Part shown: positions 57,845-64,000 of the stretch, piece after piece
Layout of the letters: every line of letters starts with the position of its first letter
Position numbering within the stretch: the first letter of the stretch is position 1
Assembly (NCBI GenBank): GCA_902384795.1
Contig: CABMDC010000018.1
Location: 1 to 64,000 of the forward strand
Length of the DNA stretch: 64,000 bases
Reading direction: 5' to 3'
From: Candidatus Gugararchaeum adminiculabundum
GTDB lineage: Archaea; Micrarchaeota; Micrarchaeia; Burarchaeales; Gugararchaeaceae
The notes under the pieces: model-generated
Told to the model about the DNA's origin: nothing
What the model saw: only the letters and a program-made list of their open reading frames with translations
Databases searched by the model: none
Position numbers and translations under genes: made by a program

Positions 57845-59176
57845 ATGGGAAAAACATATGTAGACACAGTAAAATACCTAGTTTACGCGGATTTGGAAAT
57901 CGGCGGATTAGTGGAAAAGCCCGATGTGGTTGGCGCAATCTTCGGCCAGACCGAAGGCCTGCTCGGTGACGAGCTCGACCTGCGCGAACTGCAGAAAAAC
58001 GGGAGAATCGGAAGGATTGAAGTGGACCTTCAGCCCAGGGGGGGCAAGAGCATTGGCAAAATCAATTTGCCGTCCTCGCTGGACATGATTGAAACTTCAG
58101 TGCTCGCAGCAGCGCTCGAATCCGTGGACCGGGTAGGGCCGTGCGAGGCGAAAATCAAAATCCTGAAGATTGAGGATACTAGGAATGTCAAGCGCAAGGC
58201 CGTGATTGACAGGGCCAAGGACCTTTTGAGAACCATGCTCAAGGACGAGATTCCGGACAGCAAGGAAATCTCGGAGATGGTCAGGCAGGAGGTCAAGATT
58301 GCTGAAATCAGCGAATACGGGCCTGAGAAACTGCCGTCTGGGCCGAATGTGGACCGGTTTGACTCACTGATTATTGTGGAGGGCCGTGCGGATGTATTGA
58401 ACCTGCTCAAGAACGATGTGAACAATGTCGTTGCAGTCGGAGGCGCGAATGTGCCGAAAACGATTGCGAAATTGTGCAGGGAAAAGGAAGTCACTGTTTT
58501 CCTGGATGGGGACAGGGGCGGGGATATCATCCTGCGCGAGCTTTCGGAAGTGGCTGACATTGACTTCGTTGCAAGGGCGCCGACCGGAAAAGAGGTCGAG
58601 GAGCTCACACGCAAGGAAATGATCAAGTGCCTGAGGGCAAGGGTGCCGTACGATGAAATCGCAGGCAACACCAGAAAGGAAGGGGACCGCCGAGGGGGCA
58701 GGGAAGAAAGGCCTGTTCATTTGGCGCGCCACCCGGCTGGAAGGAGCGGAAGGCCGGATGAGTCAAGGAGCTCGAACGCTAGCTCGCAGCTGGATATTCC
58801 TTCCATAGGGGATGACCAGCAGGCTGGAGCGCAGGCAGTCGAACAGCAGGCTGCTCCGAGCGCAGTTTCTTCTGACTCTGCGCCGGTTTCTTCAGGGGAC
58901 GGAAATGGTTACCTGAAAAGCCTGGCTGAGCTGGAGAACACATTGAAAGCGAGGTTGTATGATAAGCAGGGAACTGTTCTCAACGAAATTCCTGTGCGCG
59001 ATTTGATAAAATCAATTTCCGACATGCAGGATATCGGAGCAGTGGTCTTTGACGGGATTATCACCCAGAGGCTGGTGGACCTTGCTGAAAAGAAGGGAAT
59101 CGCAACCCTGGTTGGCGTGAAAACAGGAAATGTTTTCCGCAGGCCTGGAAGCATACAGATTGTGACCAAGGCGTAA
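57845..59176 (+). CDS. dnaG: archaeal DnaG primase-like protein
   Basis: A 443-residue Toprim protein. The N-terminal KTYVDTVKYLVYADLEIGG is typical of archaeal DnaG. The Toprim domain runs from about residue 176: LIIVEGRADVLNLLK with the conserved Glu, VAVGGANVPKTI, and TVFLDGDRGGDIIL with the DxD pair. A disordered Gln/Ala/Ser-rich linker (about 270-350) joins a C-terminal 90-residue domain. In archaea it associates with the exosome and can make RNA primers. A GGTGA precedes ATG 57845. Confidence 0.95.
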   Translation: MGKTYVDTVKYLVYADLEIGGLVEKPDVVGAIFGQTEGLLGDELDLRELQKNGRIGRIEVDLQPRGGKSIGKINLPSSLDMIETSVLAAALESVDRVGPCEAKIKILKIEDTRNVKRKAVIDRAKDLLRTMLKDEIPDSKEISEMVRQEVKIAEISEYGPEKLPSGPNVDRFDSLIIVEGRADVLNLLKNDVNNVVAVGGANVPKTIAKLCREKEVTVFLDGDRGGDIILRELSEVADIDFVARAPTGKEVEELTRKEMIKCLRARVPYDEIAGNTRKEGDRRGGREERPVHLARHPAGRSGRPDESRSSNASSQLDIPSIGDDQQAGAQAVEQQAAPSAVSSDSAPVSSGDGNGYLKSLAELENTLKARLYDKQGTVLNEIPVRDLIKSISDMQDIGAVVFDGIITQRLVDLAEKKGIATLVGVKTGNVFRRPGSIQIVTKA

Positions 59177-59200
59177 ACGCGATTGAACGAAAACCGCTGC

Positions 59201-59240
59201 GGGCGCGAAAGCGCCCCGGCGCTTTCATTTTTCTTTTTTT
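59201..59240 (+). terminator. intrinsic-type terminator after dnaG
   Basis: A perfect stem GGGCGC-GAAA-GCGCCC (59201-59216) with a GNRA loop is followed within about ten bases by a long T-rich tract (59227 to about 59275). It lies 25 bases after the dnaG stop codon. Archaeal termination needs mainly the T run; the stem may assist. Confidence 0.7.
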
Positions 59241-59369
59241 TAATTTTCTTCTTTTTAGTTTTTTATTTTTCTGATTTTATTTTCTCCCGTTAATTTTCCT
59301 ATTTCGTATTGTGTTTTAAACCTTGGTGCTGGCTAACCGATTAAATAGTGTTTGCTGAAATAACCATAC

Positions 59370-60800
59370 GTGACACTGGAATTCGAAACCACCAAGGACA
59401 TTGAGATTCCTAGCGACCCGCTATCCAGAATCATAGGCCAGGACGAGGCAGTGAAAGCAGCGCGCATAATTGCCAAGCAAAGAAGGCATCTTCTTCTTGT
59501 GGGCCCACCTGGAATCGGAAAATCGCTTATTGCCCAGGCCATCGGCTATCTGTTGCCAAAGCCTAAGCAGGAAATCAGCGTGCTCCATAATCCGAAAAAT
59601 CCTGAAAGGCCGGTCGTTGATGTGCGCTCGTTCAGCGATGTGACCAATGAAACAAGAACCATTGCCAATCTTGGAAAAATTCTGACCCCTGCCGAAGTGC
59701 CTAGTTTTGTTTCTGAAAGATTGGGCTTCAGGTGCAGAAGATGCGGCACTGTTTCGCGCCATTCGGTCTGCGTGTGCCCGCAGTGCGGCGCTGACAAATA
59801 CAGGAGGGAGAACACCCCGTTTGATGATTTGATTTTCGGGTTTGCGGGAGAGACGCGCGAGGACCGGGTTGTCACCACCATGAGGTATAAGGATGGAAGG
59901 GAAGAGATTGTTGTTTATGAAAGGACAAAGGATGACAAGATAAGAAAGTTCTCGCAGCAGGAGCTGCACAAAATGGAGGAAGTGGAAAGCAAGAGGCCGA
60001 GGAAAGTCCTGCTGACTTTGGAAAGGAACACATTTGTGCAGGCAACGGGCGCGAGTGAAACGGAATTGCTTGGAGATATCAGGCATGACCCCTATGGAGG
60101 GCATCCGGAAGTCGGAACCCTGCCCTATTTGTGCGTTGTTCCTGGCTCGGTGCACGAGGCGCACGAGGGAGTTTTGTTCATTGATGAGATTCCTACGCTA
60201 GGTGAGTTGCAGAGGTATCTGCTGACCGCGATGCAGGAGAAGAAATTCCCGATTACTGGAAGGAATTCAACCAGCAGCGGGGCGAGCGTGAAAGTTGAAA
60301 GCGTGCCGTGCGATTTCATCCTGGTTGGCGCATTGAACACCAATGACTTGCAGTATATCCTGGCGCCATTGAGGTCGAGGATTATTGGAAATGGATACGA
60401 AATTCTGCTCAACACGCACATGGATGACACCATGGGGAATAGGGAGAAAATAGCGCAGTTCGTTGCCCAGGAAGTGGTGAAGGACGGGAGGATTCCGCAC
60501 CTGACGCGCAAGGCAGTTGAACTGATAATTGAAGAAGCGAAATCAAGGGCTAAGAGGATTGATGACGCGAACGGGCTGACCTTGAGGCTGAGAGGGCTTG
60601 CAGGCGTGATTAAGCTGGCAGGGGATGAGGCAAGCGTGGATGGAATTGAATTGATTGACGAGAATTATGTAAAGAAAGCGCTTTTGAAATCAAAGACCAT
60701 CGAGGAGCAGGTCAGTGAAAGATACGATAGCTGGTGGAAAGCAGGCCAGGCCGATGCCGGGCAGGCTAATACTCCGTACACTGGGAAAGAGATTAGGTAG
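59370..60800 (+). CDS. LonB-like AAA+ ATPase lacking the protease domain, with inserted zinc ribbon
   Basis: A 476-residue protein. The LonB ATPase core is unmistakable: IIGQDEAVKAARIIAKQRRH, Walker A LLVGPPGIGKS (about 43-52), Walker B GVLFIDEIPTL (about 267-277), and ALQEKKFPITGR-like and LRSRIIGNGYE sensor regions. In LonB a membrane-spanning segment lies between Walker A and B; here that place has a zinc ribbon (CRRCGTV and CPQCGAD, about 121-141) and polar sequence. The chain ends at the helix KSKTIEEQVSERYDS, where the LonB Ser-Lys protease domain should start. GTG 59370 lies 26 nt from a TATA box. It may act as an unfoldase or regulator. Confidence 0.85.
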   Translation: MTLEFETTKDIEIPSDPLSRIIGQDEAVKAARIIAKQRRHLLLVGPPGIGKSLIAQAIGYLLPKPKQEISVLHNPKNPERPVVDVRSFSDVTNETRTIANLGKILTPAEVPSFVSERLGFRCRRCGTVSRHSVCVCPQCGADKYRRENTPFDDLIFGFAGETREDRVVTTMRYKDGREEIVVYERTKDDKIRKFSQQELHKMEEVESKRPRKVLLTLERNTFVQATGASETELLGDIRHDPYGGHPEVGTLPYLCVVPGSVHEAHEGVLFIDEIPTLGELQRYLLTAMQEKKFPITGRNSTSSGASVKVESVPCDFILVGALNTNDLQYILAPLRSRIIGNGYEILLNTHMDDTMGNREKIAQFVAQEVVKDGRIPHLTRKAVELIIEEAKSRAKRIDDANGLTLRLRGLAGVIKLAGDEASVDGIELIDENYVKKALLKSKTIEEQVSERYDSWWKAGQADAGQANTPYTGKEIR

Positions 60801-60802
60801 AA

Positions 60803-61030
60803 CTAGCGCGTTGCGCGCCTATTCTTTTTGGATTTTACAAATTCCTTGTAAGATTCTTCGCTGTCAAATTCCAATGGAACCCTGGTTTCACCGCAGTTCC
60901 TGCAATGTGACATGCCGGAAAGGGTTGAAAATCCGCTTTTGGTAAAAAACGAGTCTGCTCCGCCTGGAAGCGAATCTAAATTAGTGCTTGCGCAAACCAT
61001 GCACGCCTTGATGACTTTGCTTTTTGCCAT
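60803..61030 (-). CDS. small zinc-ribbon protein
   Basis: A 75-residue protein beginning MAKSKVIKACMVCAS. The two metal pairs are CMVC near residue 10 and CRNC near residue 43, with GGADSFFTKSGFSTLSG between them and a basic tail SKKNRRATR. ATG 61030 is used. It is convergent to the ATPase gene with 2 bp between stops. Such zinc ribbons can bind RNA or transcription complexes; nothing more specific is visible. Confidence 0.65.
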   Translation of the reverse strand: MAKSKVIKACMVCASTNLDSLPGGADSFFTKSGFSTLSGMSHCRNCGETRVPLEFDSEESYKEFVKSKKNRRATR

Positions 61031-61144
61031 GGAAACCAGTTGTAAAACAGGCGAGCGAGGAATCGCGAGCCTGCTTTTACCGTAGTTAGTAGTTTTCTTT
61101 TGGGGTGGACAGACCTTTTCTTTGCGAAAGAAAAGGGATGTCAA

Positions 61145-61216
61145 TGGGCCCGCGGAGAATCGGACTCCGAATCTTCACCGTGTCAGGGTGACGTCTTACC
61201 ATTCGACTACAGGCCC
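61145..61216 (-). tRNA. tRNA-Val (anticodon GAC)
   Basis: A 72-nt cloverleaf on the minus strand. GGGCCTG pairs with CGGGCCC (one G-U); D stem GTC/GAC; anticodon stem TCACC/GGTGA with loop CTGACAC gives anticodon GAC; T stem CGGAG/CTCCG; discriminator A; no CCA. The T loop reads TCCGATT, so position 55 is C rather than the near-universal U. Confidence 0.93.
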
Positions 61217-61259
61217 CTAAAATTCCAACTCGCTCGATGAAAGAGAACTCGAGTTTTTA

Positions 61260-62087
61260 ATGTTTATACCCGGTAATACTATTATGCTTTTTGATTGGGG
61301 AACCCGCACGTTCGTCATGGGAATCGTCAACGTCACTCCGGACTCGTTTTACCCGGGCAGCAGGCACCTGAAATCAGAGGATGCGGTGAAAACCGCACTC
61401 CGAATGGTCGCGGAAGGGGCGGATATGCTGGATATTGGAGGGGAGAGCTCCAGGCCGGATGCGGCGCCAGTGAGCGAAAAGGATGAGATTGCGCGCATAA
61501 TTCCGGTAATCCAGAAAATAAGGAAGGAAAGCGAGATTCCCATCTCCGTGGATACCGTGAAGCCGGCTGTTGCCATGGCTGCGATTGAAGCCGGTGCGAA
61601 TGTGGTGAATGACATCAGGGGGCTCAGGGACGGGGAAATGAGAAGGGTGATTTCCGAAGCAAGCATTCCGGTTATTGTCATGCATATGCAGGGGACTCCG
61701 CAGACAATGCAAGCGAACCCGACTTACACAAATGCTCCGAAAGAGGTTTACGAGTTCCTTGAGGAGCGCGTGAAAGAGGCGGAAGATGCCGGAATTAAGG
61801 AGATTGTTGTTGACCCTGGAATCGGATTTGGGAAAACTGCTGAGCATAATTTGGAATTATTGAGGAATCTGAAGGAACTGCGAAAGCTGAAAAAGCCAGT
61901 GCTGGTTGGAGTGAGCAGGAAAAGTTTTTTGCAGCATATTTTGAAATTGGGAGTTGACGAGAGGCTGGAAGGCTCGCTTGGTGCAGGGGCTGCGTGCATA
62001 ATGAATGGCGTGGACATGCTGCGAGCCCATGATGTGAAGGAAACGGTCAGGATGGCGCGCGTTGTTGATGCTATACTTAGGAGATGA
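61260..62087 (+). CDS. folP: dihydropteroate synthase
   Basis: A 275-residue TIM-barrel enzyme joining 6-hydroxymethyl-dihydropterin diphosphate to p-aminobenzoate or a related aryl amine. Motifs are MGIVNVTPDSF, DIGGESSRPDA, SVDTVKPAV, VVNDIRG, VDPGIGFGKT and GVSRKSFLQ, all in place. ATG 61260 is taken; ATG 61284 (MLFDWGTRT) is an alternative nearer the family start. Its stop overlaps the next gene by 4 bp (ATGA). The coupled folK makes the pair a bacterial-style folate or methanopterin-related unit. Confidence 0.93.
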   Translation: MFIPGNTIMLFDWGTRTFVMGIVNVTPDSFYPGSRHLKSEDAVKTALRMVAEGADMLDIGGESSRPDAAPVSEKDEIARIIPVIQKIRKESEIPISVDTVKPAVAMAAIEAGANVVNDIRGLRDGEMRRVISEASIPVIVMHMQGTPQTMQANPTYTNAPKEVYEFLEERVKEAEDAGIKEIVVDPGIGFGKTAEHNLELLRNLKELRKLKKPVLVGVSRKSFLQHILKLGVDERLEGSLGAGAACIMNGVDMLRAHDVKETVRMARVVDAILRR

Positions 62088-62569
62088 AAATGGCAACTGC
62101 TTATTTTTCCCTGGGCTCGAATTTGGGGGACAGGGAAGGGAATTTGAAAAAGGCGCTAGCCGAGCTTTGGAAAATCAATGGGGTTAGTGTAAAGAAAATT
62201 TCAAGTTTTTATGAGACAGAACCAGTGGATGTTGAGGGTGGGGAATTTGTCAATTGCTGTGTTGAGGCTGAAGTGAATGAGGGGATGGAAGCCCGGGGAT
62301 TATTGCGCGAGTGTTTGAAAATTGAAAAGAGAATGGGGCGGGATAGAAAGAAGAAAAATGAAGCGAGAATTATTGACATTGACTTGCTGCTTTTTGGAAA
62401 TGAACGGATTGATGAGAAGGAACTGAAAATTCCGCATCCTGAAATGAAAAAAAGATTGTTTGTGCTGATTCCTTTGCAGGAGATTGCGCCCGGAATCCTG
62501 ATTGATGGGGAGAAAATTGACGCGCTTATTGCCAAGGCTGAGAAGAAGGAAGTTAGAAAGATGAGATGA
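62084..62569 (+). CDS. folK: 6-hydroxymethyl-dihydropterin pyrophosphokinase
   Basis: A 161-residue HPPK. FSLGSNLGDREGNLKKAL is the substrate-binding start, YETEPVDVEGGEFVNCC follows, and RIIDIDLLLFG with PHPEMKKRLFVLIPL gives the metal aspartates and the final conserved block. It transfers diphosphate from ATP to the pterin, giving the substrate of FolP. Most archaea use the unrelated MptE-type enzyme for this step. The 4-bp overlap with folP shows coupled translation. Codons are A/G-rich, like the rest of the operon end. Confidence 0.93.
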   Translation: MKMATAYFSLGSNLGDREGNLKKALAELWKINGVSVKKISSFYETEPVDVEGGEFVNCCVEAEVNEGMEARGLLRECLKIEKRMGRDRKKKNEARIIDIDLLLFGNERIDEKELKIPHPEMKKRLFVLIPLQEIAPGILIDGEKIDALIAKAEKKEVRKMR

Positions 62570-62614
62570 AAGAGAAAAAGAATAGAAAAGAAAACTAAAA
62601 AAGAAAGAAAAAAG

Positions 62615-62637
62615 GAGGGGCGGAGATATTCGCCCCG
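62615..62637 (-). terminator. terminator after glnA (minus strand)
   Basis: GGGGCG and CGCCCC arms around 62616-62636 form a stem just beyond the glnA stop codon. In the minus-strand transcript the stem is followed by a T-rich tract (complement of the A-rich run 62574-62612). This suits termination of glnA. The tract also falls after folK on the other strand. Confidence 0.6.
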
Positions 62638-62649
62638 TCTATTGCTTGT

Positions 62650-64000
62650 TTAGCAATTTAGGTAGGTGTAGAATTCCCACGGGCTCGGGCGGGTCGATTC
62701 CTGCTTGTGCTCTTCCAACTTGAGCTCCATGTAGGAGTCAAGCAGTCCGCTGCCAAACATTCCCTTCAGGAAGTTGTTGTCGCTGGCAAGCGCTTCGATG
62801 GATTCTTCCAGCGAGCCGCACAATTCCTTTATGCCGAGCTCCTTCCTCTTCTGCCTTGAAAGCTCGAAAATGTCCTCGTCAACAGGCTTTCCCGGGTCAG
62901 ACTTCTTCTTTATCCCGTCCAGGCCGGCTGCGATTAACGCAGAGAAGCTCAGGTATGGGTTGCAGGACGGGTCAGGAGAGCGGTATTCGATCCTGGTCGC
63001 CTTTTCCGATGCCGAGAAGTACCTGGGAATCCTGATTGCAGCGCTCCTGTTGCTCTTGCTCCAAACCAAGTATGCCGGAGCCTCGTAGCCCGGAACCAGC
63101 CTCTTGTAGCTGTTGGTTGTGGGGTTGGTGAACGCGCCCAATGCCGGGCCGTGCTCAACCAGACCTCCCATGAAATACCTGCAGACCTGGGAAATTTCGG
63201 CGTACTTGTCGCTGGCATCGAAGAAAACGTTCTTGTCGTTTTTCCAGATGGAAATGTGCGTGTGCATTCCTGAGCCGTTGTCCCCGAAAATTGGCTTGGG
63301 CATGAATGTTGCAATCACCCCGTTTGCCGAGCAGATGTTTTTCACCACGTATTTGTAGGTGACCACCTTGTCTGCCATGGTCTTGAGCGTGTCATGGCGA
63401 ATGTTGATTTCGCACTGCCCTGCGGTCGCAACCTCGTGGTGGTGCGCCTCGACCTGGATGGCGAAATTGTTTTCCAGCACATTGCAGATTTGCGCCCTCA
63501 AAGGCTGGAGCGTGTCCTGCGGAGGGGCCGGGTAATAGCCCTGCTTGTAGTTGATTGGATAGTTTTGGCCGTAGGAGTTCCAGGCTGCCTCGCGCGAGTC
63601 AATGGCGAATCCCATTCCCCTTGCAGGCAATGACATGTCCGCGGTCACTGAGTCAAAGATGAAAAATTCCAGCTCAGGGCCAATGTGCGCGCTGGTATAG
63701 CCGGCAGACTTGATTGCATCTTCGGCTTTCTGCGCGACAAAGCGCGCGTCCCTGTCGAAAGTTTCCCCTGCTCCGCCTTCCTTTATGTCGCAGATGAAAC
63801 GTGCGGTCCTCTCTTCCCAGGGAATCAGGTTGTAGGTGTCCGCGTCCGGAACCAGGCGCATGTCGCTTTCGTAAATCATCTTGAACCCGCGGATGGATGA
63901 GCCATCGAGCTTTCCAACCCCCTCGGTGAAGCTGTCCGCATCGATTTCCCTGGCATGCACCGTGATGTGCTGCAGGGCGCCGTGCCCGTCAACGAATTGC
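62650..64000 (-). CDS. glnA: glutamine synthetase (5' end beyond the window)
   Basis: About 450 codons of a type I glutamine synthetase, continuing past position 64000 (the frame is open to the end and reads QFVDGHGALQHITVHA, a typical GlnA N-terminal region). Metal and substrate motifs are GPELEFFIFD, EAHHHEVATAGQCEI, NGSGMHTHIS, NPTTNSYKRLVPGYEAP, NRSAAIRIP and EYRSPDPSCNPYL. It makes glutamine from glutamate, ammonia and ATP. The regulatory tyrosine of adenylylated forms is not apparent near the C-terminus (DIFELSRQKRKE). It is the last gene of the window; its promoter lies outside. Confidence 0.96.
   Translation of the reverse strand, partial: QFVDGHGALQHITVHAREIDADSFTEGVGKLDGSSIRGFKMIYESDMRLVPDADTYNLIPWEERTARFICDIKEGGAGETFDRDARFVAQKAEDAIKSAGYTSAHIGPELEFFIFDSVTADMSLPARGMGFAIDSREAAWNSYGQNYPINYKQGYYPAPPQDTLQPLRAQICNVLENNFAIQVEAHHHEVATAGQCEINIRHDTLKTMADKVVTYKYVVKNICSANGVIATFMPKPIFGDNGSGMHTHISIWKNDKNVFFDASDKYAEISQVCRYFMGGLVEHGPALGAFTNPTTNSYKRLVPGYEAPAYLVWSKSNRSAAIRIPRYFSASEKATRIEYRSPDPSCNPYLSFSALIAAGLDGIKKKSDPGKPVDEDIFELSRQKRKELGIKELCGSLEESIEALASDNNFLKGMFGSGLLDSYMELKLEEHKQESTRPSPWEFYTYLNC

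Noticed and set aside
63958-63960. Start codon of glnA at 63960
   Set aside because: The frame continues upstream to the window edge with recognisable glutamine synthetase sequence, so the true start lies outside.
1-64000. CRISPR arrays, rRNA genes, insertion sequences
   Set aside because: No regularly spaced repeats, rRNA core sequences or transposase motifs were seen on either strand.

Overview
The window comes from an archaeal chromosome. It encodes both subunits of the archaeal replicative polymerase PolD (44342-49305), archaeal DnaG, the Holliday junction resolvase Hjc, tRNA-splicing endonuclease, geranylgeranyl reductase for ether lipids, SecD/SecF and an AglB-type oligosaccharyltransferase. 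Promoters are archaeal: first genes of operons commonly start 26-29 nt from the centre of a TATA box, so they look leaderless, while internal operon genes carry GGTG or GGAGG ribosome binding sites. The three-unit splicing endonuclease, known mainly from ARMAN/Micrarchaeota-type lineages, points to a DPANN-like archaeon. That placement is an inference. The first 171 bases are almost pure C-rich low-complexity sequence and look like a contig-end artefact. No rRNA, CRISPR array, insertion sequence or integrase gene was found. The three tRNA genes are Pro(CGG), Arg(TCT) and Val(GAC), none with an encoded CCA.

Left part (172-36958) is a surface-glycan island. It holds a flippase remnant, an aminotransferase/dehydrogenase/acetyltransferase trio (760-3396), a seven-gene minus-strand operon with two glycosyltransferases, methyltransferase, acetyltransferase, FemAB-like ligase, second aminotransferase and deacetylase (3413-10032), and an epimerase, a glycosyltransferase and a nucleotide-sugar dehydrogenase (10086-13680). 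With the 2-epimerase at 35885 these genes could make UDP-2,3-diacetamido-mannuronate. Between lie an rRNA/tRNA uracil methyltransferase and a TadA/TadC pilus-type ATPase and membrane protein.

The centre of the island (18119-29356) is organised around one divergent promoter. To the left run a DNA-binding-domain/nucleotidyltransferase fusion, a dTDP-rhamnose-type reductase, a nucleotidyltransferase, two lipid-linked sugar transferases, geranylgeranyl reductase, cis-prenyltransferase and a DUF192 protein. To the right run an atypical epimerase, a 4,6-dehydratase and an Fe-S-dependent 3-dehydrase of the 3,6-dideoxysugar type, followed by AglB and an MBOAT/SGNH O-acylation pair. The fusion protein has a degenerate enzyme site, and two 16-bp palindromes spaced 21 bp apart lie in the promoter. 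This looks like a sugar-sensing autoregulator and is the most interesting system in the window.

Right part (36990-64000) is mostly housekeeping: secF-secD, argS, UPF0147, polB-polC, endA, a PRC-barrel protein, rnhB, an isopropylmalate/citramalate synthase, hjc, a CBS protein, a DUF167 protein, dnaG, a protease-less LonB-like ATPase, folP-folK and glnA (cut by the window end). Inside it, an AT-rich island of four small genes (50606-51857) follows endA and is bounded by a 15-bp direct repeat that ends exactly at the endA stop codon. A promoter-linked RNA with H/ACA guide architecture lies at 57240-57303. No stretch above 300 bases lacks an annotated feature.
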